Source of the DNA: Bdellovibrionaceae bacterium UBA1609
GTDB taxonomy: Bacteria > Bdellovibrionota > Bdellovibrionia > Bdellovibrionales > UBA1609
Length of the DNA stretch: 64,000 nucleotides
Assembly (NCBI GenBank): GCA_002321895.1
Contig: DCMZ01000004.1
Coordinates: 60,151-124,150, forward strand
Reading direction: 5' to 3'
The notes beneath the pieces are model-generated. The model saw only the letters and a list, made by a program, of their open reading frames with translations. It was not told where the DNA came from and did not search any database. A program made the position numbers and the translations under genes. Positions 17,571 through 26,295 of the stretch are shown here, in pieces (position 1 is the first letter of the stretch; every line of letters begins with the position of its first letter).

Positions 17571-19511
17571 ATGTCCGAAATTAAAATAGTTCTTCCCGAC
17601 AATTCAGTTAAAGAATTTGACCATAGGCCTACAGTACTCGAAGTGGCACAGAGTATAGGCGAAGGGTTAGCTAAAAATACAGTGGGTGGTCAGATCAATG
17701 GCTCAAAGGAGATCATTGATTTGAGAACTCCATTGGATGATGGAACTCAACTGAGTATAGTGACTCAGAATTCAGAAGAGGGTTTGGAGGTGATTCGTCA
17801 CTCTGCAGCTCATGTTATGGCTCAAGCCGTACAAGAGATTTGGCCCGATATTCAAGTCACTATTGGCCCCGTCATCGATAATGGTTTCTATTATGATTTT
17901 CATTCTGATAAGCCTTTTCATGAGGATGACTTAAAAGTCATTGAAAAGAAAATGAAGGAAGTGATTAAACGAAAACTTCCTATACTTCGAGAAGAGTGGC
18001 CAAAGCAGAAGGCTATAGAAACCTTTAAGGGCATTAATGAAAATTTTAAAGTAGAAATCATTGAAGACCTTAATGAAGAAGTGGTCGGAGTGTACACCCA
18101 AGGGGATTGGTTTGATCTCTGTCGGGGACCGCATATCCAGCACACGGGTCAAATTAAAGCCGTAAAGCTATTGAGTGTTGCCGGTGCTTATTGGCGTGGT
18201 GACGAAACTAAAGAGCAGCTTCAGCGCATCTATGCGACAGCGTTTAACGATAAAAAAGAGCTGCAAGAGTATTTACATAATTTAGAAGAAGCTAAAAAAC
18301 GGGATCACCGAAAACTGGGTAAGGATTTAAAATTATTTTTTATGAATCCCCTGACACCAGGAGCGCCTTTTTTCACACCTAAGGGTGCATTGGTATACAA
18401 TCAGCTGCAGAATTTGATGCGGGAAAAATATGAAGAGTATGGCTATGAAGAAGTCATAACTCCTCAAATCTTCGATGTGGATCTTTATCATCAGTCCGGG
18501 CATTACGAAAACTATCGTGAAAATATGTATTTTACCAAGATCGATGATCGAGATTTTTCCGTAAAACCGATGAATTGTCCGGGGCACTGTTTGATTTACG
18601 CTTCGGAGCGAAAGTCCTACCGGCAACTTCCTTATCGTATTGCCGATTTTGGACGGCTGCATAGATATGAGCGCAGTGGAGTTATGCACGGGCTCACTCG
18701 AGTGAGGTCTTTTGTTCAAGATGATGCACATATTTTTTGTACGCTCGAGCAAATGCAAAATGAGATTCAGGCGTTTATGAAATTTTTAGGTGAGGTTTAC
18801 AGTACCTTAGGAATGCCTGAATATAAGATTTATCTTTCCACTCGACCTGAGAAAAGAATGGGTAGTGATGAGATTTGGGATAAAGCGGAGTCCTCTTTAA
18901 AAGATGCTTTGCAGGCCTTAGATCTACCATATGAGGTGAATGAGGGGGATGGTGCTTTTTATGGTCCTAAACTAGATATTATGTTTGTGGATGCCATCAA
19001 ACGGCCATGGCAGTTAGGTACCTTACAGGCTGACTTTAATATGCCTGAGAATTTTGATTTGAAATATGTGGGTGATGACAACAGTGAGCATCGTCCTGTG
19101 ATGTTACATAGAGCTATATTGGGATCGCTGGAGCGATTTATGGGAGTGTATCTTGAGCATACGGCGGGACACTTGCCGTTTTGGCTGTCTCCAGTTCAAG
19201 TTAAAATACTCAATGTGACGGATCGGCAAAATGAGTTTTGTCTGGAGCTACTCAAAAAGTGCAAAGAGCATGGCTTGAGAGCTGAGTTTGATGATAGAAG
19301 TGAGAAATTGGGTTATAAAATTCGAGAGGCTCAATTGGAGAAAACACCTTACATGTTAACCATCGGAGACAAAGAGGTGGAGGCGAATACCGTTTCTGTT
19401 CGTCTTCGAAATGGGGACACAAAATATGGCGTTGATATTAGTGAATTTTTAAAGAAGGCCAGTGAAGAAAATCAGATGCGTAAGCTTCACAGCCCATGGT
19501 TAGAACAATAA
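17571..19511 (+). CDS. thrS: Threonine-tRNA ligase
   Basis: 646 aa. It has an N-terminal TGS domain (SEIKIVLPDNSVKEF), then the editing domain with HSAAHVMAQA and the zinc-type residues near CRGPHI. The class II catalytic core follows, with motif 2 (RYERSGVMHGLTRVRSF), the zinc ligand in MNCPGHC, and motif 3 (HRPVMLHRAILGSLERF). A C-terminal anticodon-binding domain completes it. I start at MSEIKI; an in-frame ATG 23 codons upstream would add a Pro/Gln-rich stretch foreign to the family. infC follows 14 bases after the stop, the classic thrS-infC-rpmI-rplT order. Confidence 0.95.
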   Translation: MSEIKIVLPDNSVKEFDHRPTVLEVAQSIGEGLAKNTVGGQINGSKEIIDLRTPLDDGTQLSIVTQNSEEGLEVIRHSAAHVMAQAVQEIWPDIQVTIGPVIDNGFYYDFHSDKPFHEDDLKVIEKKMKEVIKRKLPILREEWPKQKAIETFKGINENFKVEIIEDLNEEVVGVYTQGDWFDLCRGPHIQHTGQIKAVKLLSVAGAYWRGDETKEQLQRIYATAFNDKKELQEYLHNLEEAKKRDHRKLGKDLKLFFMNPLTPGAPFFTPKGALVYNQLQNLMREKYEEYGYEEVITPQIFDVDLYHQSGHYENYRENMYFTKIDDRDFSVKPMNCPGHCLIYASERKSYRQLPYRIADFGRLHRYERSGVMHGLTRVRSFVQDDAHIFCTLEQMQNEIQAFMKFLGEVYSTLGMPEYKIYLSTRPEKRMGSDEIWDKAESSLKDALQALDLPYEVNEGDGAFYGPKLDIMFVDAIKRPWQLGTLQADFNMPENFDLKYVGDDNSEHRPVMLHRAILGSLERFMGVYLEHTAGHLPFWLSPVQVKILNVTDRQNEFCLELLKKCKEHGLRAEFDDRSEKLGYKIREAQLEKTPYMLTIGDKEVEANTVSVRLRNGDTKYGVDISEFLKKASEENQMRKLHSPWLEQ

Positions 19512-19525
19512 CTAGGAGATAGAAG

Positions 19526-20152
19526 ATCAGAGGAAGAGGACGACGAGGGGGCCGAGGCCCTGTCAAAAAAAATGATGGCTATAACGTCAATGCTGACGTA
19601 AGAGCGCCAGTTGTTAGACTCATTGGTGAAGATGGAAAGATGCTGGGAGAAATGTCTTCTAGTGAAGCTCTTCGCTTAGCTGAAGATCGGGGACTTGACC
19701 TCATAGAAATTGCCCCCCAAGCGAAACCGCCGACTTGTAAAATAATGGATTACGGTAAATGGAAGTACGAAAATAAAAAGAAAGCCATGGCGGCAAAGAA
19801 GAAGCAGACTCTGATCACTATAAAAGAGATTCAGATCCGACCAAGAACAGAAGAGCATGATTTGCAGACAAAGCTAAAACATGCCACTAAGTTTTTGCTT
19901 GAAGGTGACAAAGTAAAAGTAAACCTACGTTTTCACGGTCGGGAGATGGCCCACCAGGAACTGGGTGTAGAGCTTTTAGAAAAAGTCACAAAGATGCTGG
20001 AGCATATCTCTATTCTCGAAGCCCCACCAAAAAAGGAAGGGCGACAGCTTTTTATTCTATTGGCGCCAGATCCGGTCAAAATTAAAGATTATGAGAAGGC
20101 TCAGAAGTCAAAAAAAGAGGATTCTCCCGCTGAGGCCTCTGCCGAAAGCTAA
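19526..20152 (+). CDS. infC: Translation initiation factor IF-3, ATC start codon
   Basis: 208 aa. Both domains are present: the N-terminal NVNADVRAPVVRLIGEDG, the linker, and the C-terminal IKEIQIRPRTEEHD with FHGREMAH. The first in-frame ATG (19640) lies 38 codons inside the conserved N-terminal domain. Reading back, the frame is open to a TAG at 19520-19522. The only start that gives a full protein next to a ribosome site is ATC at 19526, with AGGAGA at 19514-19519. Rare AUU/AUC starts are typical of infC and let IF-3 limit its own translation. The protein begins with an Arg/Gly-rich tail (RGRGRRGGRGP). A dehydrogenase-like alternative was not seen. Confidence 0.93.
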   Translation: MRGRGRRGGRGPVKKNDGYNVNADVRAPVVRLIGEDGKMLGEMSSSEALRLAEDRGLDLIEIAPQAKPPTCKIMDYGKWKYENKKKAMAAKKKQTLITIKEIQIRPRTEEHDLQTKLKHATKFLLEGDKVKVNLRFHGREMAHQELGVELLEKVTKMLEHISILEAPPKKEGRQLFILLAPDPVKIKDYEKAQKSKKEDSPAEASAES

Positions 20153-20184
20153 AAACCAGTTATTTTAATAACTTAGGCAGTTCA

Positions 20185-20219
20185 AAAGGATGGCAAATGA
20201 CGCTTGCCATCCTTTGTCT
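20185..20219 (+). terminator. terminator or attenuator between infC and rpmI
   Basis: AAAGGATGGCAA (20185-20196) pairs perfectly with TTGCCATCCTTT (20204-20215) around a 7-base loop, followed by GTCTTTTTC. It separates infC from the two ribosomal protein genes, so these need readthrough or their own promoter. Confidence 0.8.
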
Positions 20220-20309
20220 TTTTCAGTACAACTACCCCTTCAATAAACGCTGGCAAAGGCCCGAAAGTGCTAAGGAATTGTCCTTAACCGCCCTGTCAGA
20301 GAGAGGCAT
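20220..20309 (+). promoter_or_regulatory. rpmI-rplT leader with hairpin
   Basis: The 90 bases between the terminator and rpmI contain the hairpin TAAGGA (20271-20276) / TCCTTA (20281-20286). In several bacteria the rpmI-rplT messenger is controlled by binding of L20 to its leader. This stretch is the place where such a site, or a promoter, would lie. No known L20 leader consensus was verified. Confidence 0.35.
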
Positions 20310-20504
20310 ATGATGAAGCAGAAGACCCATAGTGGTGCAAAGAAGCGATTCCGTGTAAAACCCGGCGGAAAAATCAAAAGAAAAAAGCAAGGTATGCGAC
20401 ACATTCTTTCTAAGCACTCTTCTAAGAGAAAGAGACAGCTTGGCAAGATGACTTACGTGGATGATGCCAACGAATATCAAGTAAAACGCCAGTTGGTACT
20501 GTAA
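20310..20504 (+). CDS. rpmI: 50S ribosomal protein L35
   Basis: 64 aa, basic, with the L35 signature KTHSGAKKRFRV near the N-terminus and RHILSKHSSKRKRQL in the middle. Two consecutive ATG codons (20310, 20313) follow a GAGAGAGG ribosome site, so either could start. rplT follows after 12 bases. Confidence 0.95.
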   Translation: MMKQKTHSGAKKRFRVKPGGKIKRKKQGMRHILSKHSSKRKRQLGKMTYVDDANEYQVKRQLVL

Positions 20505-20516
20505 AGGAGATCGGAA

Positions 20517-20861
20517 ATGAGAGTCGCTAGAGGTACAAAGGCCCGACGTCGTCGTAATAAAGTTTTAAAGAGAGCCAGTGGATTTAGAGGTGGTAATAGC
20601 CGAGTTTATTCAGTAGCTGCTGAGAAGAGTGATCGCGCATTGGCTTACGCCTACCGTGATCGTAAAGTTAAGAAGCGTGAGTTTCGAAAGCTATGGACTC
20701 AGAGAATCAATGCTGGAGCCCGATTGTGTGGAACTACATATTCTCGTTTAATGGGTGCCATTAACAAGTCAGAAATGGAAATCGATCGTAAGATCTTGGC
20801 TGATTTGGCTGTTAATGACATGCAAGCATTTAAAGCTATCGTTGATAAATTGAATGCCTAA
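20517..20861 (+). CDS. rplT: 50S ribosomal protein L20
   Basis: 114 aa. The sequence is diagnostic throughout: RVARGTKARRRRNKVLKRAS at the start, then YAYRDRKVKKREFRKLW and RINAGAR. L20 is an early assembly protein of the 50S subunit and, in other bacteria, represses its own operon. The ribosome site AAGGAGA lies just upstream. A terminator-like hairpin follows 18 bases after the stop. Confidence 0.96.
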   Translation: MRVARGTKARRRRNKVLKRASGFRGGNSRVYSVAAEKSDRALAYAYRDRKVKKREFRKLWTQRINAGARLCGTTYSRLMGAINKSEMEIDRKILADLAVNDMQAFKAIVDKLNA

Positions 20862-20879
20862 AATAAAGTTATAATTTCG

Positions 20880-20909
20880 AGCCCTTGATTTTATGTTGAG
20901 GGCTTTTTC
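20880..20909 (+). terminator. terminator after rplT, directly before the mevalonate genes
   Basis: AGCCCT (20880-20885) pairs with AGGGCT (20899-20904), extended by three weaker pairs towards the loop, and five T follow. The ribosome site of the next gene (AAGGAGA, 20911-20917) starts two bases later. Confidence 0.75.
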
Positions 20910-20921
20910 TAAGGAGAACTC

Positions 20922-21980
20922 GTGGCCAGCGGACCGTCGAAAGACATTGTGACTGAAGAAAATGGCCAATTCGAGTCTCGAAAAAGAGAGCATATAGAGC
21001 TTTCACTTCTTCCCGACAATCAAGCCACCGGACGTTCTGGGTTGGATGAGTACCATCTTCCTCATTGTGCTATGCCTGAAATAGACTGGAATGAAATCAG
21101 TATTGAGTCATCAATACTCGGTGCAGTTAGAAAAACTCCGTTTTTAATTTCATCAATGACAGCTGGTCACCATGGTAGTGTAAATCTCAATGAAAGATTG
21201 GCCTTGGCGGCTTCTCGCAGAGGTTGGATCATGGGGGTTGGAAGTCAGCGTAAGGAGCTGTTTGATGAGGAAGCTCATCAAGAGTGGGTTGAGCTGCGTA
21301 AAACCATAGGCTCTGAGCTTTTGATGGTGGGTAATATTGGTTTGTCTCAGGTGATCCAAACTCCTCCAGAAAAAATTCAAGATTTGGTGGACTCACTAAA
21401 GGCCATCGCTCTCTTTGTTCATACCAACCCACTGCAAGAAGCATTGCAAGTTGAGGGAACTCCGTATTTTAAAGGTGGTTTTGAGTCAGTGGCTCGGCTT
21501 AGCCAAATTTTGTCTGTGCCAGTGATTTTAAAAGAAACGGGATGTGGTTTCTCTGCATCCACATTACAACAAGCCAATGAATTGGGTATATATGCAGTGG
21601 ATGTAGCTGGATTCGGTGGCACTCATTGGGGGAGAATAGAAGGTGGGCGGAATGGAGCTGATGCCTTAAAAAATCAGGCCGCTAAAACATTTGCCAATTG
21701 GGGTGTTAGTACCTATCAATCTCTTTTGAATGCTAGAGGCCTAGACAAGAAGAATTTCGCAGTATGGGCATCAGGAGGTATCCGTTCGGGCCTCGATGCC
21801 GCCAAATGTATTAGCTTGGGGGCAGAATGTGTTGGCTTTGCAAAGCCGTTATTAGATAGCGCTGTGCAATCTCAGGATGCCTTAGAAAAAACAATGGAAG
21901 CATTAGAGTTTGAGTTAAAAGTGGCCTTATTTTGTACAGGCAGTCGTAGTGTCAATGATTTAAAGAAGCTAAGGGTTTAG
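20922..21980 (+). CDS. fni: Isopentenyl-diphosphate delta-isomerase, type 2 (FMN-dependent)
   Basis: 352 aa. Interconverts IPP and DMAPP, using reduced FMN. Seen motifs are RKREHIELSL at the N-terminus, FLISSMTAGH, the glycine-rich VDVAGFGGTHWGRIE and the phosphate loop ASGGIRSGLDAAK. The start is GTG at 20922 with AAGGAGA 5 bases upstream. It is the first gene of a five-gene run for the mevalonate route, in which each gene follows the last by 1-24 bases or overlaps it. Confidence 0.93.
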   Translation: MASGPSKDIVTEENGQFESRKREHIELSLLPDNQATGRSGLDEYHLPHCAMPEIDWNEISIESSILGAVRKTPFLISSMTAGHHGSVNLNERLALAASRRGWIMGVGSQRKELFDEEAHQEWVELRKTIGSELLMVGNIGLSQVIQTPPEKIQDLVDSLKAIALFVHTNPLQEALQVEGTPYFKGGFESVARLSQILSVPVILKETGCGFSASTLQQANELGIYAVDVAGFGGTHWGRIEGGRNGADALKNQAAKTFANWGVSTYQSLLNARGLDKKNFAVWASGGIRSGLDAAKCISLGAECVGFAKPLLDSAVQSQDALEKTMEALEFELKVALFCTGSRSVNDLKKLRV

Positions 21981-21984
21981 AGGA

Positions 21985-23328
21985 ATGACAAACGAAGATA
22001 GAGTTTTTGAGAAGAATAAAGAACTTTTTAAAGGTTTTTCCAAGCTGAATAGAGAAGAGCGTTTTGAGCGCTTGAAAGAGATGGGCGCTCTAACCCCTGA
22101 AGATATTCGATTGTTGCAAACGCAAACCAAAGAAGATGTTCAGTTGGCAGAAAAGTTCATTGAAAATGTGATCGGTTATTACCAAATGCCCATAGGAGTG
22201 GCGGCTAATTTTGTCATTGATGGGAAATCCTATGCAATACCCATGGCTGTTGAGGAAACCTCTATTATTGCCGCAGCCTCTAAAACCGCGAAGTGGGTCA
22301 GGGAAGCTGGCGAAATTACCACTGAGGTTATTGGAAACGAAGTTATCGGTCAGATGCAAATTGAAAAGGTTAAAGATTTTAACCACCTTGAAGAAGTATT
22401 AAATAAAAATGAAGCTCTTTTGGTTGAAAGAGCCAATGCAGAAGTGGCTTCAGGCTTAGTTCGTCGTGGTGGTGGAGTCACCCGATTGAGTCTGCGTAAA
22501 TTAAGTCGTCCTGATGGAGGGGTGATGGCTGTGATTCATGTCTATGTGGATCCTTGTGATGCCATGGGTGCCAATATCGTGAATCAGGTGGTTGAGTTCT
22601 TGCGTCCCGAAGTGGAGGAGCTCACGGATGAAGAAGTGACCATGTGCATACTTTCAAACTTGGTGGATACAAAAATTACCCGGGCAACGGTGAGATTACG
22701 CGGTGTGGAGCCGTCGTTAATGGATAAAATTCAAGAGGGGTCTATATTTGCTGAAGAGGATCCCTATCGCGCGGCCACCAATAATAAAGGTGTGTTAAAC
22801 GGGATTGATCCTATTTTGTTGGCAACCGGAAATGACTGGAGAGCTGTTGAGGCGGGTGTCCATGCCTATGCAGCAAAAGATGGACAATATCGATCCATTA
22901 CAAAGTGGCGTCGTGAGGGCGATGAGCTTGTAGGAGTGTTTGAAGCTCCGATCATCGTGGGTGTTGTTGGGGGAGTGACAAGATTGCACCCCATGTCTCG
23001 TATGAGTTTAAGAATGATGGGTGTGGAGTCCTCTGGGGAGTTGTCCAGAATATGCGCAGCCGTTGGTTTGGTGCAAAACTTGGGTGCCATTCGTGCTCTG
23101 AAAACAGTGGGCATCATTGAGGGACACATGCGATTGCATATTAAAAATTTGAGTTTGAGTGCGGGTGCGCACGAAAGAGAAATGCCTGCGCTTCAAAAAA
23201 AGTTGGAGGAGTTGCTCGCTATGACGAATCGTATTACTCTTTCCAACGCAGTGGATATATTACGCGAACTTAGAGATCGGAATGGCAATAAGGTCAACGG
23301 TGGAATAAGTCAGCACGCTGAAAGTTAA
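21985..23328 (+). CDS. mvaA: Hydroxymethylglutaryl-CoA reductase, class II
   Basis: 447 aa. Reduces HMG-CoA to mevalonate with NAD(P)H. Catalytic motifs of the family are present: the Glu in ENVIG, the Lys in VDTKITRATV, the Asp in DAMGANIVNQV and the His in EGHMRLHIKN. Length and the SRMSLRMMGVESSGELSRI region match class II enzymes of the Pseudomonas mevalonii / Staphylococcus type rather than class I. Neighbours show a biosynthetic role. HMG-CoA synthase, the preceding enzyme, is not in the window. Confidence 0.93.
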   Translation: MTNEDRVFEKNKELFKGFSKLNREERFERLKEMGALTPEDIRLLQTQTKEDVQLAEKFIENVIGYYQMPIGVAANFVIDGKSYAIPMAVEETSIIAAASKTAKWVREAGEITTEVIGNEVIGQMQIEKVKDFNHLEEVLNKNEALLVERANAEVASGLVRRGGGVTRLSLRKLSRPDGGVMAVIHVYVDPCDAMGANIVNQVVEFLRPEVEELTDEEVTMCILSNLVDTKITRATVRLRGVEPSLMDKIQEGSIFAEEDPYRAATNNKGVLNGIDPILLATGNDWRAVEAGVHAYAAKDGQYRSITKWRREGDELVGVFEAPIIVGVVGGVTRLHPMSRMSLRMMGVESSGELSRICAAVGLVQNLGAIRALKTVGIIEGHMRLHIKNLSLSAGAHEREMPALQKKLEELLAMTNRITLSNAVDILRELRDRNGNKVNGGISQHAES

Positions 23329-23352
23329 TTAAAGAGAAGAACTAGGTATTGA

Positions 23353-24327
23353 ATGAAACTCACCTTATCTGTCCCGAGTAAAACATTTTTAATTGGTGAA
23401 TACTTGGCCCTTTTTGGCGGTCCGAGTTTAGTGGCCAACACCGGTCCGCGTTTTTCCGCAGATTTTAATCTTAAGGGTCGCGGTAAATGGGGGCGAATTC
23501 ATCCCGATAGTCCTGCTGGCCAGTGGATCCAACACAATTTAGATGTTTTTGAAGATGTGGACATTGATTTTAAGGATCCCTATGCGGGGGCAGGTGGTTT
23601 GGGCGGATCCAGTGCTGAGTTTGTAATGGTCTATGTCTTTGCGGAGCTTGTTCGACAAAAATTGGGTGAAGGAATTAAGCAACTTAATCCACAAAAAATG
23701 TGGATAGACTATAGGTCTTTGTTCGAAACGTCGCAACAGGAGTGGCTTCCAAGCGGTGCTGATATAATAGGACAAATGGTGGGTGGTATTACAGAATTTG
23801 AGCCCGATCCCTTTCGGATTAAGAAGCATACATGGAACTTTGAGAATATAAGCTTCGTCATTTTAAAAACTGAAAATAAAGTGAAAACTCACGAACATCT
23901 ACGGGATTTGGGTGAGTTGGATACAGACAATTTTAAAGCTATAGCCAAACAGGCTGTGAATGCCATGAACGATTCCGATCAGTTGTTGTTCGTTAAGTCC
24001 ATTGAACAGTATCAATCTCTTTTGCAAGAGCAAAAGCTTGTTTGTCGAGAAACCGTTAGTCTGGTTAATAATCTGAAGGGTTCAGATAATATAATTGGCG
24101 TTAAGGGTTGTGGCGCGCTAGGTGCTGATACTTTACTTGTCCTTTGTGAAAAAGGAAATGTAGACCGAGTGCAGTCAATGGCACCAGTTGTCGGTTTAAA
24201 GTATGTAGCTAGTGATCAGGATCTAGGTGGTGGATTAAAAGTGGAATTTGATTATGCTTTTAATCGGCAACAGCAGGCCATCCAAACCAAATTTATTAAT
24301 GACGAACAAAGATTGGATATCCGGTGA
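23353..24327 (+). CDS. GHMP kinase, probable phosphomevalonate kinase
   Basis: 324 aa. The GHMP fold is visible: an N-terminal VPSKTFLIGEYLALFGGPSL, the ATP loop GAGGLGGSSAEF (about residues 79-90) and the C-terminal glycine motif KGCGALGADTLLVL. Of the three GHMP genes here, the other two are clearly mevalonate kinase and diphosphomevalonate decarboxylase. By elimination this one should phosphorylate mevalonate 5-phosphate. It is divergent from well-known PMK sequences, so the step is inference. The last 4 bases overlap mvaD. Confidence 0.75.
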   Translation: MKLTLSVPSKTFLIGEYLALFGGPSLVANTGPRFSADFNLKGRGKWGRIHPDSPAGQWIQHNLDVFEDVDIDFKDPYAGAGGLGGSSAEFVMVYVFAELVRQKLGEGIKQLNPQKMWIDYRSLFETSQQEWLPSGADIIGQMVGGITEFEPDPFRIKKHTWNFENISFVILKTENKVKTHEHLRDLGELDTDNFKAIAKQAVNAMNDSDQLLFVKSIEQYQSLLQEQKLVCRETVSLVNNLKGSDNIIGVKGCGALGADTLLVLCEKGNVDRVQSMAPVVGLKYVASDQDLGGGLKVEFDYAFNRQQQAIQTKFINDEQRLDIR

Positions 24328-25280
24328 GTGAATCTTGGATAGCAAAGGCTCCATCTAATATTGCCCTTATAAAATATATGGGGAAAACCAATTCTAAGGT
24401 GAATTTGCCCACGAATGGTTCCTTGTCCCTGACTCTAGGTCATTTATTAACCACTGTTAAAATATCTGAGCTTCAAGGATCCGAAGATCAATGGAGTGCC
24501 CTAACTGGAGAGGGTATTCAGGCTGTTGAGCTTTCTGAAAAAGGTAAGCGCAGGTTTTTAGATCATTTTTCTTTTTTAAAGAAGGAATTTGGAATCGAAG
24601 GCACTTACCTTATTGAATCGGGAAATAACTTTCCCTCGGATTGTGGGTTAGCGAGTTCTGCCTCGAGTTTTGCGGCTTTGACTTTAGCTAGCTATGAATT
24701 GGCTAAAAGCAAAGCGAGTGCTGACTATATGCTCTCTGAGTTGGCCAATTTAAGTAGAAAAGGTTCTGGATCCTCTTGTCGTTCTTTATTTTCTCCATGG
24801 TGTCAGTGGCGAGAAGACAGTGTAGAGGCTATTGAAGCTTTACCTAACAATCTCTTACATTCAGTAGTGGTAGTTCATAATGGCCGTAAAAAAGTTTCGA
24901 GTTCAGAGGCCCATCTTAGAGTTTTAACGAGTGCGGTTTTTGAAGGACGTGTCGAGCGAGCTGAAAAACGCCTAAGTGATCTCAAACAGTCTTTGCGAAC
25001 AAAAAATTGGAAAGAGTCGTTTGAAATTTGTTGGGCTGAATTTTGGGACATGCATGGATTGTTTGAAACATCAGCCCCTCCATTTGGTTATATGACTCCT
25101 CAGAGTTTACAGGTTCTCAACCAGGTAAGGGAACAATGGGAAGAGTTTAATGATGGTCCCATCGTTACAATGGATGCGGGAGCCAATGTTCATTTGATCT
25201 ATCGAGCCGATCAATTGGAGCTTGCTAAAGATTTGAATCAAAAATTTTCGCAAGAGTATTCTACTTATAATAGTTTTTGA
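24324..25280 (+). CDS. mvaD: Diphosphomevalonate decarboxylase
   Basis: 318 aa. ATP-dependent decarboxylation of mevalonate diphosphate to IPP. Seen motifs are APSNIALIKYMGK at the N-terminus, the ATP loop GLASSASSFAAL, SRKGSGSSCRSLF and the catalytic Asp in TMDAGANVHLIY. The usual substrate-loop Trp is Met here (KYMGK instead of KYWGK), a small departure. The start is GTG, overlapping the preceding stop as GTGA. Mevalonate kinase begins 2 bases after its stop. Confidence 0.92.
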   Translation: MSESWIAKAPSNIALIKYMGKTNSKVNLPTNGSLSLTLGHLLTTVKISELQGSEDQWSALTGEGIQAVELSEKGKRRFLDHFSFLKKEFGIEGTYLIESGNNFPSDCGLASSASSFAALTLASYELAKSKASADYMLSELANLSRKGSGSSCRSLFSPWCQWREDSVEAIEALPNNLLHSVVVVHNGRKKVSSSEAHLRVLTSAVFEGRVERAEKRLSDLKQSLRTKNWKESFEICWAEFWDMHGLFETSAPPFGYMTPQSLQVLNQVREQWEEFNDGPIVTMDAGANVHLIYRADQLELAKDLNQKFSQEYSTYNSF

Positions 25281-25281
25281 T

Positions 25282-26175
25282 ATGTCTGATTTTCAAAGTA
25301 CCACCTATGGCAAATGTATATTGGCAGGAGAGCATGCTGTATTGCGTGGCGTTCCGGCTGTGGTCTATCCTGTGTTTTCAAAGCACTTGAAATTAAATTA
25401 TTTTAAAAATGATCAACCGCTGACATCTCAGTATGAAGGCGAAACAGGTTCTTCTTTTCGACTTCTATTTTCTGGGGTGATGGACCAGGCTGTGAAGCGA
25501 TTGGAGATCCAGCCGGATCAGTTAAAGGGCCATTGTATTATTGAAGGTAATCTTCCAGTGGGGACGGGTTTAGGCGCTTCCGCTGCATTGTGTGTCAATG
25601 TGGGTTCTCTTTTGAATCATTTGGGTTTTGTTTTAAAAAACGATCTGTATGAGTTTTGCAGAGATCTTGAAGATTTGTTTCACGGTGAAAGTAGTGGAGT
25701 AGATATTGCCGCGGCTGTTGAAGGGCAGGGCATTCAATTCACTCGAGGTGGAGATTGGGTGAAGGTAAAACAGCGTTGGCAACCGGAGTTGTATATTTCT
25801 TATAGCGGCCAGGTGGGTGCCACTTCCGAATGTGTTCAACAGGTGAAGGCATTATTTGAACGGGATTCCATAAAAGCACAAAAGCTGGATGAGCAAATGG
25901 GTTTAGCTGTCTCAAAGGTGGTAGAAGCGCTAGAAAGTGAATCCAGTCATCGATTTAAAACTCTACAAGAGGGATTTGAATTAGGTTTAAGTTGTTTTGA
26001 GCAGTGGGATTTAACTAAGGGTTCGGTTCACAAACACATTGAAGATCTTATTGAGCGTGGGGCGGCGGCAGCCAAGCCTACTGGTTCTGGCAACGGCGGT
26101 TTTATTGTAAGTCTATGGGAATCAGAGCCATCTGAAGAGCTGAGGGATGCGTTCCAACTGGTTCCTGTATTTTAA
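25282..26175 (+). CDS. mvk: Mevalonate kinase
   Basis: 297 aa, GHMP family. GKCILAGEHAVLRGVPAVV is the mevalonate kinase N-terminus. The ATP loop is PVGTGLGASAAL, the catalytic Asp lies in HGESSGVDIAAA, and KPTGSGNGGFIVSLW is the third motif. It converts mevalonate to 5-phosphomevalonate in the cytoplasm and is the last gene of the run. No clear terminator follows; the next gene has its own leader after about 120 bases. Confidence 0.9.
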   Translation: MSDFQSTTYGKCILAGEHAVLRGVPAVVYPVFSKHLKLNYFKNDQPLTSQYEGETGSSFRLLFSGVMDQAVKRLEIQPDQLKGHCIIEGNLPVGTGLGASAALCVNVGSLLNHLGFVLKNDLYEFCRDLEDLFHGESSGVDIAAAVEGQGIQFTRGGDWVKVKQRWQPELYISYSGQVGATSECVQQVKALFERDSIKAQKLDEQMGLAVSKVVEALESESSHRFKTLQEGFELGLSCFEQWDLTKGSVHKHIEDLIERGAAAAKPTGSGNGGFIVSLWESEPSEELRDAFQLVPVF

Positions 26176-26269
26176 AATTAATTTAGGTTCCCTCGTGAAT
26201 TTTCGAATGGTGAGTGCAATATTTGCAAGGTTTGTTTCTTGCGTTGATAGGCCCATTCTTCAACACTAG

Positions 26270-26293
26270 TTTATCTCTAAAATGGGAGATAAA
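26270..26293 (+). promoter_or_regulatory. hairpin that includes the ribosome site of the next gene
   Basis: TTTATCTC (26270-26277) pairs perfectly with GAGATAAA (26286-26293). The Shine-Dalgarno GGGAG (26284-26288) lies at the loop edge and in the 3' arm, 7 bases before the ATG. Folding would reduce ribosome access. Confidence 0.5.
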
Positions 26294-26295
26294 TT

